From Stutzerimonas frequens (lineage in GTDB: Bacteria > Pseudomonadota > Gammaproteobacteria > Pseudomonadales > Pseudomonadaceae): a DNA stretch of 64,000 bases. Position 1 is the first letter of the stretch. The number at the start of each line of letters is the position of its first letter. A program made the translations under genes and the position numbers. The stretch covers positions 186,001-250,000 of the forward strand of contig NZ_JAMOHM010000003.1 of the NCBI RefSeq assembly GCF_024448335.1, in the 5' to 3' direction. This document shows positions 41,146-50,659 of the stretch, one piece after another. The notes below the pieces were generated by a model, which saw only the letters and a program-made list of their open reading frames with translations, had not been told where the DNA came from and made no database searches.

Positions 41146-42921
41146 ATGCAGAAGCAGTGTGCCTATATCGCGCATCACGGTCCGGAGTTGCTGGATAGCG
41201 GGACCACCCGCTTCCGCCTCTGGGCGCCCGACGCGCGAAGCGTCAGCCTGATTGTCGTAGGCGCACAAACGCTGCCGATGACCGCCTCCGAAGATGGCTG
41301 GTACAGCATCGATGCGCCTTACGGCGTCGGAACCCTTTACCGCTTTCTCATCGACGATGAACTCCAGGTGCCGGACCCGGCCTCGCGCGGACAGGCCGGT
41401 GACATTCAGTCACCGAGTTTGGTGGTCGACACCGGCAATGGCTATCTGTGGCGCAACGGCGAATGGCAGGGGCGGCCCTGGCACGAAACGGTGCTCTATG
41501 AGATGCATGTCGGCCTCTACGGCGGCTTCGCGGCCATGGAAAAGCACCTGTCCGATCTTGCCGAGCTGGGTGTCACGGCCATCGAACTGATGCCGATCGC
41601 CGAGTTTCCCGGTGACCGCAACTGGGGCTACGACGGCGTGCTGCCCTACGCGCCGGAAGCTGCCTACGGCAGTCCGGAAGAGCTCAAGCATCTGATAGAT
41701 ACCGCTCACGGCCTGGGGCTGATGGTGTTTCTCGATGTGGTCTACAACCACTTCGGCCCGGACGGCAACTACCTTGGTCACTACGCCAAGCATTTCTTTC
41801 GCCACGATCAGCAGACGCCCTGGGGTGACGCCATCGATTTCCGCCGCCGCGAGGTGCGCGACTTCTTCATCGACAACGCCTTGATGTGGCTGATGGACTA
41901 TCGCTTCGACGGGCTGCGTTTCGACGCCGTGCATGCGATCACCGACCGCAGCTTCCTGCTGGAACTGGCCGAGCGTGTGCACACGACCGTCGAGCCTGGT
42001 CGCCATGTCCACCTGGTGCTGGAGAATGAGGACAACCGCGCCAGCCTGCTTGATCAGGGCTTCACCGCGCAGTGGAACGATGACGGCCATAACGTGCTGC
42101 ACACCCTGCTAACCGCCGAGCAGCAGGGCTATTACGCCGACTACTGCCAGAACGCGACGGCGAAACTCGCGCGCTTTCTTGGTGAGGGATTCATCTACCA
42201 GGGCCAGAACAACCGCCGCGGCGAGGCGCGCGGCGAACCCAGCGGCCACCTGTCGCCGACCTCCTTCGTGCTGTTTCTGCAGAACCACGACCAGACCGGC
42301 AACCGCGCCTTTGGCGAACGCCTGGTCAGCCTGGCCGATACCGATGCGCTCAGGGCGGCGACTGCGGTCCTGCTGCTGTCGCCCATGGTGCCGCTGCTGT
42401 TCATGGGCGAGGAATGGGGCGCACGCCAACCCTTCCTGTTCTTTACCAGCCACCACGGCGAACTGGCCGATGCCGTGCGCGAAGGCCGCCGTAACGAGTT
42501 TGCCGAGTTTGCCGAGTTCGCCGACGAAGCGACCCGCGAGCGAATCCCCGACCCCAACGCCCTCTCCACGTTCGAAGATTCGCGACCGGACTTCACTGCC
42601 CGACAGGAACCCGACCATGCGCAGTGGCTGGCGCTGTACCGCCAGCTGCTGAAGATCCGCCATGCCGAGATCGTGCCGCGGCTACCGGGCGTGCGCTTTC
42701 TGGATTCGACGGTACTCGGCGAGGGCTCGGTGTTGGTGCGCTGGCTGTTCGGTGATGGCAGTCGGCTGCGGCTGGAGCTGAACCTGAGCGACATCGATGT
42801 ACCGCTGCCCGCAGCGCCTCCGCAAGCTGAGCTGCTGTTCGCCAGCCGGGACATCGCGAGTCCGGCACAGGGCCTTTTGGCGCCTCGTATGGCCAAGCTG
42901 TATCTGGAGAAAGCCATATGA
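41146..42921 (+). CDS. treZ: Malto-oligosyltrehalose trehalohydrolase
   Basis: The 591-residue GH13 enzyme has an N-terminal beta-sandwich (CBM48-like, residues 10-100) and a catalytic barrel. The nucleophile is in RFDAVHAI, the general acid in LVLENEDNRA, and the third acid in FLQNHDQTGNRAFGE. It releases trehalose from maltooligosyl-trehalose made by TreY. GAGAG precedes the ATG, 12 bases after glgA. The stop overlaps malQ by four bases. Confidence 0.95.
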   Translation: MQKQCAYIAHHGPELLDSGTTRFRLWAPDARSVSLIVVGAQTLPMTASEDGWYSIDAPYGVGTLYRFLIDDELQVPDPASRGQAGDIQSPSLVVDTGNGYLWRNGEWQGRPWHETVLYEMHVGLYGGFAAMEKHLSDLAELGVTAIELMPIAEFPGDRNWGYDGVLPYAPEAAYGSPEELKHLIDTAHGLGLMVFLDVVYNHFGPDGNYLGHYAKHFFRHDQQTPWGDAIDFRRREVRDFFIDNALMWLMDYRFDGLRFDAVHAITDRSFLLELAERVHTTVEPGRHVHLVLENEDNRASLLDQGFTAQWNDDGHNVLHTLLTAEQQGYYADYCQNATAKLARFLGEGFIYQGQNNRRGEARGEPSGHLSPTSFVLFLQNHDQTGNRAFGERLVSLADTDALRAATAVLLLSPMVPLLFMGEEWGARQPFLFFTSHHGELADAVREGRRNEFAEFAEFADEATRERIPDPNALSTFEDSRPDFTARQEPDHAQWLALYRQLLKIRHAEIVPRLPGVRFLDSTVLGEGSVLVRWLFGDGSRLRLELNLSDIDVPLPAAPPQAELLFASRDIASPAQGLLAPRMAKLYLEKAI

Positions 42922-44993
42922 GCGACGAACCACTGATCCGCCTGGCGGAAGCCGCCGGCCTGTCCATCGACTGGATCGACGCCGACAATCGCCAGCAACG
43001 CGTTACCCCGGACGTGCTGCGCGAGGTGCTTGCCTGTCTGGGGCTGGCCGCGGACAGCGCTGAGGATGTCGACGCCAGCCTGGCCATGCTGGATCGCCAG
43101 AACAACCATGGTGGCTTACCGCCTCTCATGACCTGCGATCAGCACCATCCGCTGGAACTCGCGGCGTATTTCGAACCTGCCAGCCGATTCGAGCTGACGC
43201 TGGAGAACGGCGAGGTCCGGCATGGCGAGCTCGACCATCAGGCACGGCTGCCGGCTATCGATACACCGGGCTACCACCAATTGGCGGTTGCTGACAGGCA
43301 GGTCACGCTCGCCGTTGCGCCTCACTCATGCCCGACCGTGGCCGAAGTCGCCGGCGCCCACGCTTGGGGCCTGACCGTTCAGCTCTACAGTCTGCGCCGC
43401 CCGGGCGATGGAGGCCTGGGCGACACCCAGGCCCTGGAAGAACTGGTACGCAATGCGGCAGCTCACGGCGCCGATGCGCTGGGTATCAGCCCGGTACATG
43501 CGATGTTCGGCGTGCACATCGATCAATACAGTCCCTACTCGCCATCCAGCCGGCTGTTCTACAACGTCCTGCATGCCGCGCCCGGCGCCATCCTCGGTGA
43601 GCTGCCGGTGCGTCAGGCCATCGAGGCCTGTGGACTCGCCGGTGAGCTCGAGCGCCTCGAGCGGCTGGAGCTGATCGATTGGCCGGCCGTGGCGCAATCG
43701 CGCCAGCGCCTGTTGCGGCAGCTGTTCGATGATTTCCGTCAGGGTGAGAACCCGCAGCAGCTCGACTTCGACAGCTTCCGCAGCAACGGCGGCGAAGCGC
43801 TGGAAAACCACTGTCGATTCGAAGCGCTGCATGCCCATCTGCGCAGCGCCGAGGGCCATCCGCAGCACTGGCGGAACTGGCCGGAAGACTACCGTGACCC
43901 AGCGAGCCCGGCCGTCGAGAAGTTCGCCCGTGAACATGCCGACGAGGTCAGCTATCACGCCTTCGGCCAGTGGCTGATGGCGCGCGGGCTCGAGCGCGCG
44001 CAGGTTGCCGCGCGCAGCGCCGGCATGCGCATCGGTCTGGTCTCCGACCTTGCCGTCGGCGCCGACGGCGGTGGCAGCCAGGCCTGGAGCCGCCAGGCTG
44101 AATTGCTGGCCTCACTGAGCGTCGGTGCGCCACCGGATGTGATGAACCGCGATGGGCAGAATTGGGGGATTTCGGCGTTCTCGCCCTGGGGGCTGAAGCA
44201 GAACGGATTTCGTGCCTACATCGAGATGCTGCGCGCCAACCTGGCCCATTCGGGAGGCATGCGGATCGACCATGTGCTCGGACTCAAGCGCCTCTGGGTG
44301 ATGCCCGCCGGCGCCGATCCGAAACATGGCGTCTATCTGAACTTCCCATTCGACGACATGCTGCGCCTGCTGTGCCTGGAAGCCTGGCGCCATCGCGCCG
44401 TGATTCTGGGTGAAGACCTGGGCACCATTCCGCCCGGCCTGCGCGACGTGCTGGCCGCACGCGGCATCCTTGGCATGCGCGTGCTGCTGTTCGAACAGCA
44501 CGACGGACATTTCCAGCGCGCCGGGCACTACTCATCCCAGGCCCTGGCTACCACCACCACCCATGACATCCCGACCCTGACAGGCTGGTGGAACGGCCAT
44601 GACATCGACTGGCGCATCAAGGTCGGTCAGGTAGAGGAAGCCGATCGCGACCAGCAATGGCGCGCCCGCGAGCACGAGCGTGCCGGTCTCAACCGGCTGC
44701 TCTGCGAGGACAGCGGCAGGCATTCCGATCAGCTGCTGAGCACCGAGCAGGCCGTGGACGCTGCCGCCTGTTTTCTCGGGCATACCCCGGCACCGCTGGT
44801 GCTGCTGCCGGTCGAGGATGCCCTCGGCCTGGAGGAACAGACCAACATGCCCGGCATCGTCGAAACCCATCCCAACTGGCGTCGTCGCTACCCTGGCGAC
44901 AGCGCGACGTTGCTTGACGGCGATGCCAGTCGCAGGCGTCTGGAATGTCTCGCGCGGGCCCGCCACAACCATCGTGGAGCTGCGCATCGATGA
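42918..44993 (+). CDS. malQ: 4-alpha-glucanotransferase (amylomaltase)
   Basis: The 691-residue GH77 enzyme has the nucleophile in GMRIDHVLGLKRLWVMP, the acid/base in ILGEDLGTIPPGL, and the third aspartate in TTTHDIPTLTGWW. The N-terminal ~140 residues form the extra domain found in MalQ of proteobacteria. It moves glucan segments between malto-oligosaccharides, which can feed TreY with chains of suitable length. It overlaps both neighbours (treZ before, treY after) as ATGA, indicating coupling. Confidence 0.95.
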   Translation: MSDEPLIRLAEAAGLSIDWIDADNRQQRVTPDVLREVLACLGLAADSAEDVDASLAMLDRQNNHGGLPPLMTCDQHHPLELAAYFEPASRFELTLENGEVRHGELDHQARLPAIDTPGYHQLAVADRQVTLAVAPHSCPTVAEVAGAHAWGLTVQLYSLRRPGDGGLGDTQALEELVRNAAAHGADALGISPVHAMFGVHIDQYSPYSPSSRLFYNVLHAAPGAILGELPVRQAIEACGLAGELERLERLELIDWPAVAQSRQRLLRQLFDDFRQGENPQQLDFDSFRSNGGEALENHCRFEALHAHLRSAEGHPQHWRNWPEDYRDPASPAVEKFAREHADEVSYHAFGQWLMARGLERAQVAARSAGMRIGLVSDLAVGADGGGSQAWSRQAELLASLSVGAPPDVMNRDGQNWGISAFSPWGLKQNGFRAYIEMLRANLAHSGGMRIDHVLGLKRLWVMPAGADPKHGVYLNFPFDDMLRLLCLEAWRHRAVILGEDLGTIPPGLRDVLAARGILGMRVLLFEQHDGHFQRAGHYSSQALATTTTHDIPTLTGWWNGHDIDWRIKVGQVEEADRDQQWRAREHERAGLNRLLCEDSGRHSDQLLSTEQAVDAAACFLGHTPAPLVLLPVEDALGLEEQTNMPGIVETHPNWRRRYPGDSATLLDGDASRRRLECLARARHNHRGAAHR

Positions 44994-47800
44994 AAGATCT
45001 CACCGCTACGCTGCGACTTCAGTTTCACCGCGGCTTCACCCTGGACGACGCCACCGCGCTGGTGGACTACTTCGCCGAACTGGGCATCAGCCATATCTAC
45101 GCATCGCCCTTGCTCACCGCCCGTCCAGGCTCGATGCATGGCTATGACGTGATCGACCCGACCCGCATCAATCCGGAACTCGGCGGCGAACCGGCACTGC
45201 AGCGACTGGTCGAGGCGTTACGCGCCAAGGGCATGGGGCTGATCCTGGACATCGTGTCCAACCACATGGCCGTTGGCGGGGCCGGTAACGCCTGGTGGCT
45301 GGACGTGCTCGAATGGGGCCGCCGCAGCCCCTATGCGCAGTTCTTCGACATCGAATGGAATTCGCCGGATCCGCTGCTCGAAGGCCAGCTCCTCGTGCCT
45401 TTTCTTGGCAGCGACTACGGCGAGGCGCTGCAACAGGGCACGGTGAAGCTGTGCCTGGATATCGACAACGGGGCGCTCTACGCCGAGCACTACGAACACC
45501 GCTTTCCGATCACCCCGCCAAGTTATGGCGAGGTACTTCGCGCCGCCGATCACCCGCAGCTGCGGACGCTTGCGCAACACTTCGATGCGCTGAAGACCGA
45601 GCCGGCGCCCTACCAGACCGCACGCCTGCTGCGCGCCGACCTGGCCGAACAACTGCAGGACGCCAGCACGCGCCAAGCCTTGGAGCAGGCCCTGAACAGT
45701 TACGACTCGACCACGGCGGACGGCTTCCGCCGCCTGCACGGCCTACTCGAGCGCCAGCACTATCGGCTGGCCAGCTGGCGCACCGCAGGTGACGACATCA
45801 ACTGGCGACGCTTCTTCGACATCAACGAGCTGGGCGGCCTGCGTGTCGAACGGCCGGTGGTGTTCGAGGAGACCCACGCCAAGATCTTCGAACTGATCGG
45901 CGAAGGTCTCGTCGATGGCCTGCGTATCGATCACGTCGACGGCCTCGCCGACCCGCGTGGCTACTGCCGTCGCCTGCGACGGCGCGTCGATCGGCTCAAC
46001 GCCGGTCGTCCCGCCGAAGCGCTGCAGGACCATGTGCCGATCTATGTCGAGAAGATCCTCGCCGGTGGCGAGCGGTTGCATGACGATTGGGGCGTGGATG
46101 GCACCACCGGTTACGAATTCATGAACCAGGTGTCGCTGCTGCAGCATGACCCGGCGGGTGAGCAGCCACTCTGTGCACTGTGGGGCGAGACCAGCGGACG
46201 CACCACGGATTTCATGGAAGAGGCGCGCCAGGCACGTCAGCTGGTGCTGACCGGACCACTGGCCGGCGATTTCGAAACCGTGGCCCAGGCACTGCTGCAG
46301 GTCGCGCGCGGTGACGTGATGACCCGTGACATCACCCTGGGCGCGATCCGCCGGGCCCTGCTCGAACTGATCATCCACTTTCCGGTTTACCGCACCTACA
46401 TCGCGGCGCCGGGCAGGCGCGAGGCGGACGAGCCGTTCTTCCAGCAGGCGCTGGAAGGCGCGAAGACCACCTTGAGCGAAGCTGACTGGCCGCTGCTGGA
46501 GCATCTGCAGCGTTGGCTCGGCGGTGAAAGCCTGCGCCAGCTGCCACGAGCATTGCGCAAGATCCGCCGCTACGCCTGCACGCGCTTCCAGCAGCTGACC
46601 TCGCCGGCCGCCGCCAAAGCCGTCGAAGACACCGCCTGCTATCGCTCCGGCATTCTGCTTTCGCGCAACGATGTGGGGTTCGACCCGCAGCACTTCAGCG
46701 CGCCGCTGCAGGCGTTCCACGATGAGTGCCTGCAGCGCGCCGAGCATTTCCCGCTCAACCTGCTGACCACCGCGACCCACGATCACAAGCGTGGCGAGGA
46801 CACGCGCGCGCGGATCGCCGTGCTCAGCGAACGTGCCGAGTGGTTTGCCGACAAGGTGCGGCGCTGGCGTGACATGGCCGCGGACAAGGTTGAGCAGCAA
46901 CCCGACGGCCCTGCGCCCTTGCCTGCTGACGAACTCATGTTGTTCCAGGTGCTGCTCGGCAGCTGGCCGCTGGACCTGGATGGCGAGGACGCCACGGGCA
47001 TGCAGCAGTATTGCGAGCGCATCTTGCGGTGGCAGGAGAAAGCCCTGCGCGAGGCCAAGTTGCGCACCACATGGACCGACCCCAACAGCGATTACGAAGG
47101 TGCCTGTCGTCGGTATGTGGAGCACCTGCTCACCGGCGCCGAAGGTGCGGGACTACGTGGCGAGATTGGCGCAGCTGCAGCCGAGTTGGCCCCAGCCGGC
47201 GCCTTGAACGGGCTGGCGCAGAGCCTGCTGCGCATGACCACGCCGGGGGTGCCGGATCTCTATCAGGGTGCCGAATTCTGGGATTTCAGTCTGGTCGACC
47301 CGGATAACCGCCGCCCGGTGGACTTCGCGGCCCGCCGCAGCAGCCTCACGCAGGCCGCGACACCGGACCAGCTGCTGCAGAGCTGGCATGACGGTCGCAT
47401 AAAGCAGCTGGTGATCAGCCGCACGTTGCAGGCGCGTCGTCGCTTTGCGCGGCTGTTCCGGGAGGGCCGTTACCTGCCGCTTTCAGTGAGCGGCGCACAT
47501 TCCGAGCATTTGCTCGCCTTTGCCCGGGAGCTGGACGGGCAATGGCTGGTGGTGCTGGTGCCGCGCTTGGCTGCCGGCCTGCTGGGCGACAGCAAGCAGC
47601 CACGGATTCCGGCGCAGCGCTGGGGGGATACGCGTGTCGCATTGCCCGAGGCGCTGGACGGTAGCGAGTTCGAACGACTTTTCGACGGAACGACAGTCAC
47701 ATCCCAACAAGCCAGCCTCGAAGCTGCGCGTGTTCTGGACGGACTCTCGGTGGCCGTCCTGTATACGTCCATCAGTGCAACAGGAGAATCCCAACAATGA
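44990..47800 (+). CDS. treY: Malto-oligosyltrehalose synthase
   Basis: A 936-residue GH13 enzyme beginning MKDLTATLRLQFHRGFTLDDA. Catalytic residues are in GLRIDHVDGLADP, VEKILAGGERL and TATHDHKRGEDTRARI. It converts the reducing-end alpha-1,4 bond to alpha,alpha-1,1, making maltooligosyl-trehalose for TreZ. The ATG at 44990 overlaps the malQ stop, and its own stop overlaps the DUF2934 gene start at 47797. A longer frame from 44945 lies within malQ and is rejected. Confidence 0.95.
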   Translation: MKDLTATLRLQFHRGFTLDDATALVDYFAELGISHIYASPLLTARPGSMHGYDVIDPTRINPELGGEPALQRLVEALRAKGMGLILDIVSNHMAVGGAGNAWWLDVLEWGRRSPYAQFFDIEWNSPDPLLEGQLLVPFLGSDYGEALQQGTVKLCLDIDNGALYAEHYEHRFPITPPSYGEVLRAADHPQLRTLAQHFDALKTEPAPYQTARLLRADLAEQLQDASTRQALEQALNSYDSTTADGFRRLHGLLERQHYRLASWRTAGDDINWRRFFDINELGGLRVERPVVFEETHAKIFELIGEGLVDGLRIDHVDGLADPRGYCRRLRRRVDRLNAGRPAEALQDHVPIYVEKILAGGERLHDDWGVDGTTGYEFMNQVSLLQHDPAGEQPLCALWGETSGRTTDFMEEARQARQLVLTGPLAGDFETVAQALLQVARGDVMTRDITLGAIRRALLELIIHFPVYRTYIAAPGRREADEPFFQQALEGAKTTLSEADWPLLEHLQRWLGGESLRQLPRALRKIRRYACTRFQQLTSPAAAKAVEDTACYRSGILLSRNDVGFDPQHFSAPLQAFHDECLQRAEHFPLNLLTTATHDHKRGEDTRARIAVLSERAEWFADKVRRWRDMAADKVEQQPDGPAPLPADELMLFQVLLGSWPLDLDGEDATGMQQYCERILRWQEKALREAKLRTTWTDPNSDYEGACRRYVEHLLTGAEGAGLRGEIGAAAAELAPAGALNGLAQSLLRMTTPGVPDLYQGAEFWDFSLVDPDNRRPVDFAARRSSLTQAATPDQLLQSWHDGRIKQLVISRTLQARRRFARLFREGRYLPLSVSGAHSEHLLAFARELDGQWLVVLVPRLAAGLLGDSKQPRIPAQRWGDTRVALPEALDGSEFERLFDGTTVTSQQASLEAARVLDGLSVAVLYTSISATGESQQ

Positions 47801-48138
47801 GTTCAGACGAGCAGAGAATCCGCGATTTCGCTTACCAGATCTGGCAGTCCGAAGGCTGCCCGCACGGGGAGGATGAACGCCACTGGGAGATGGCGCGCAA
47901 GCTGGTGGAGGCCGAGAAAGGTGCTCCGCAGGCAAAACCCGCCAGCCGCCCCCGCAAGCCCGCCACCAAGCCCACCGATGCCACGCCGAAAAGCAAGGCC
48001 ACATCGGCGGCCAAGGCGGCTCCGGCAGCCAAGCCTCGAGCGTCGCGAGCGGCACCGAAAGCCGACACCGACGCCGCTGCCGGCACGCCCGAGACCATCC
48101 GCAAACCACGCGCTCCGCGGGCCAAGAAGGAGAGCTGA
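47797..48138 (+). CDS. DUF2934 protein with basic AKP-rich tail
   Basis: A 113-residue protein. The first ~40 residues match DUF2934 (EQRIRDFAYQIWQSEGCPHGEDERHWEMARKLVE as successive helices). The rest is a low-complexity tail of A, K, P, T and R resembling histone H1-type DNA-binding tails. It overlaps the treY stop by four bases and sits 96 bases before glgX, so it is translated with the trehalose genes. Function is unknown. Its steady presence beside glycogen genes would suggest a regulatory or scaffolding role, but that is inference. Confidence 0.85.
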   Translation: MSSDEQRIRDFAYQIWQSEGCPHGEDERHWEMARKLVEAEKGAPQAKPASRPRKPATKPTDATPKSKATSAAKAAPAAKPRASRAAPKADTDAAAGTPETIRKPRAPRAKKES

Positions 48139-48234
48139 CCGGCGGCTGCACCTTGTCGGCATCGGATCGGTCGAATGATCGCCCGTGCCGACACGGTCGC
48201 CCTTTTGCCTTCGAGAAATGCCACTGGAGATTTC

Positions 48235-50385
48235 ATGAGTAAGAAAAAGCCCCATGCGCCGCAGGTCATGACCCCTTCCAGAATTCGCGAAGGCCTTCCC
48301 TTCCCGCTCGGTGCAACCTGGGACGGGCTGGGCGTCAATTTCGCCATTTTCTCCGCCCATGCCACCAAGGTGGAGTTGTGCCTGTTCGACTCCAGCGGCG
48401 AGACCGAACTGGAACGTATCGAACTGCCGGAATACACCGACGAGATCTGGCACGGTTACCTGCCAGATGCCCATCCCGGGCAGATCTACGGCTATCGCGT
48501 TCACGGGCCCTACGACCCGGAGAACGGCCACCGCTTCAACCCGAACAAGCTGCTGATCGACCCCTACGCCAAGCAATTGGTGGGCGAGCTGAAATGGTCG
48601 GAAGCGCTGTTCGGCTACACCATCGGTCACCCCGATGGTGATCTCAGTTTCGACGAGCGCGACAGCGCGCCCTTCGTGCCCAAGTGCAAGATCATCGACC
48701 CGGCCTTCACCTGGGGCCGCGACCATCCGGTGCAGGTGCCCTGGGACAAGACGATCATCTACGAGACCCATGTGCGCGGTTACACCATGCGCCACCCTTC
48801 TGTGGCCGACGATGTGCGTGGCACCTTCGCCGGCTTCAAGACGCCGGAAGTGATCGACTACATCCGCAAGCTCGGCGTCTCGTCCATCGAATTCCTGCCC
48901 ATCCATGCCTTCGTCCAGGACCAGCACCTGCTGGAAAAGGGCATGACCAATTACTGGGGCTACAACAGCATCGCCTTCTTCGCGCCGCATCCGAAGTACC
49001 TGGCCAACGGCAAGATCAGCGAGTTCAAGGAGATGGTCGCGCACCTGCACAACGCCGACCTGGAAGTGATCCTCGACGTGGTCTACAACCACACGGCCGA
49101 AGGCAATGAGCTGGGCCCGACGTTGTCCATGCGCGGCATCGACAACGCCTCCTACTACCGTCTGATGCCGGACGACAAGCGCTACTACATCAACGATTCC
49201 GGCACCGGCAACACGCTGGACATGAGCCACCCATGCGTGCTGCAGATGGTTACCGATTCGCTGCGCTACTGGGCCACCGAGATGCACGTGGACGGTTTCC
49301 GCTTCGATCTGGCGACCATTCTCGGCCGCGAGCACGATGGTTTCGACGAGCGCCACGGCTTCCTTGTCGCTTGTCGCCAGGACCCGGTGCTGGCCAAGAC
49401 CAAGCTAATCGCCGAACCCTGGGACTGCGGCCCCGGTGGCTATCAGGTCGGCGGCTTCCCGCCGGGCTGGGCCGAATGGAACGACCAGTTCCGCGATACG
49501 GTGCGTGCGTTCTGGAAGGGTGACGATGGTCAGCTGGCCGATTTCGCCAGCCGCCTGACCGGCTCCGGCCACCTGTTCAACCAGCGCGGGCGGCGTCCGT
49601 TCAGCTCGGTCAACTTCGTCACCGCCCATGACGGTTTCACGTTGAAGGACCTGGTGTCCTACAACCACAAGCACAACGAAGACAACGACGAAGACAACCG
49701 CGACGGCAGCGACAACAACCTCTCGTGGAACCACGGCGTCGAAGGCCCCAGCGACGATCCGGAGATCAACGAGCTGCGTTACCGGCAGATGCGCAACTTC
49801 CTCGCCACCCTGCTGTTCTCCCAAGGCACGCCGATGATCGTCGCCGGGGACGAATTCGCTCGGACCCAGCATGGCAACAACAACGCCTATTGCCAGGACA
49901 GCGAGATCGGCTGGGTGAACTGGGACATCAGCGAGGATAGCTACGGCCTGCTCGGCTTTGCCCGCAAGCTGATCCGCCTGCGTCAGCGCTTCCCGATGCT
50001 GCGTCGCGGCCGTTTCCTCGTTGGCGCCTACAACGAGGAGCTGGGGGTCAAGGATGTCACCTGGCTCGCGCCGAATGCCGAGGAAATGACCATCGAGCAG
50101 TGGGAGGACGCCCACAACCGCTGCATGGGCATGCTGCTCGACGGCCGAGCCCAGCCTACCGGCATCCGTCGCGCCGGTTCGGATGCAACGTTGCTGCTCA
50201 TCGTCAACGCGCACCACGACCTGGTGAATTTCACGCTGCCGGAAGTGCCGCAGGGCATCTACTGGAACCGCCTGATCGACACCAACCACCCGACCGCGCG
50301 GCCGGAACGCTTCGACTTCAATGACGAGTACGCGGTGACGGGTCGTTCGCTGTTGCTGCTCGAGCTGATCAAGGCCGACGAGTGA
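48235..50385 (+). CDS. glgX: Glycogen debranching enzyme (isoamylase type)
   Basis: The 716-residue GH13 enzyme has an N-terminal CBM48 (GATWDGLGVNFAIFSAHATKVELCLFD) and a catalytic barrel with DGFRFDLATILGRE, LIAEPWDCGPGGYQVG and VTAHDGFTLKDLVSYNHKHN. It cleaves alpha-1,6 branches of limit dextrins. Start ATG 48235 is chosen for GGAG with a five-base spacer; the 48175 start lacks support. It ends the forward operon and is followed by terminator-like hairpins. Confidence 0.95.
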   Translation: MSKKKPHAPQVMTPSRIREGLPFPLGATWDGLGVNFAIFSAHATKVELCLFDSSGETELERIELPEYTDEIWHGYLPDAHPGQIYGYRVHGPYDPENGHRFNPNKLLIDPYAKQLVGELKWSEALFGYTIGHPDGDLSFDERDSAPFVPKCKIIDPAFTWGRDHPVQVPWDKTIIYETHVRGYTMRHPSVADDVRGTFAGFKTPEVIDYIRKLGVSSIEFLPIHAFVQDQHLLEKGMTNYWGYNSIAFFAPHPKYLANGKISEFKEMVAHLHNADLEVILDVVYNHTAEGNELGPTLSMRGIDNASYYRLMPDDKRYYINDSGTGNTLDMSHPCVLQMVTDSLRYWATEMHVDGFRFDLATILGREHDGFDERHGFLVACRQDPVLAKTKLIAEPWDCGPGGYQVGGFPPGWAEWNDQFRDTVRAFWKGDDGQLADFASRLTGSGHLFNQRGRRPFSSVNFVTAHDGFTLKDLVSYNHKHNEDNDEDNRDGSDNNLSWNHGVEGPSDDPEINELRYRQMRNFLATLLFSQGTPMIVAGDEFARTQHGNNNAYCQDSEIGWVNWDISEDSYGLLGFARKLIRLRQRFPMLRRGRFLVGAYNEELGVKDVTWLAPNAEEMTIEQWEDAHNRCMGMLLDGRAQPTGIRRAGSDATLLLIVNAHHDLVNFTLPEVPQGIYWNRLIDTNHPTARPERFDFNDEYAVTGRSLLLLELIKADE

Positions 50386-50392
50386 TCGAGGC

Positions 50393-50462
50393 GCGCCCCG
50401 CCCAGGGGCGCCCTGCTTCTCTCACGCTGACTCGCTGAACCAGCAGGGTTAGTCGGTTTTTT
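50393..50462 (+). terminator. Tandem terminator-like hairpins after glgX
   Basis: First, GCGCCCC (50393-50399) pairs with GGGGCGC (50405-50411). Then a bulged stem between GACT...AACC and GGTTAGTC (50429-50454) is followed by GGTTTTTT (T-run 50457-50462). The second is the better rho-independent terminator for the glg/tre operon. Confidence 0.6.
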
Positions 50463-50659
50463 GGGGGCGGTCCTGACCGCAAAGCGTCACGCGCCATGCT
50501 TGCGGTCGAGGCCACTCTCCTTTGCAAAAAAAGACATGCGGCAGTGAACCTCGCCATGTGACTCAAGTCCCAAAATCCAGCGCGGCCCTCTTAACCACCC
50601 AACGGATTCGTTCTGCTTGTCGCCGGCAGTCTTGTCTTTTCCGTGATGGATCACACGTC

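Noticed and set aside
42505-42530. Short GCCGAGTTT repeat in treZ as a slippage site
   Set aside because: It is an in-frame EFAEFAEF stretch in an otherwise intact enzyme gene with no evidence of frame switching.
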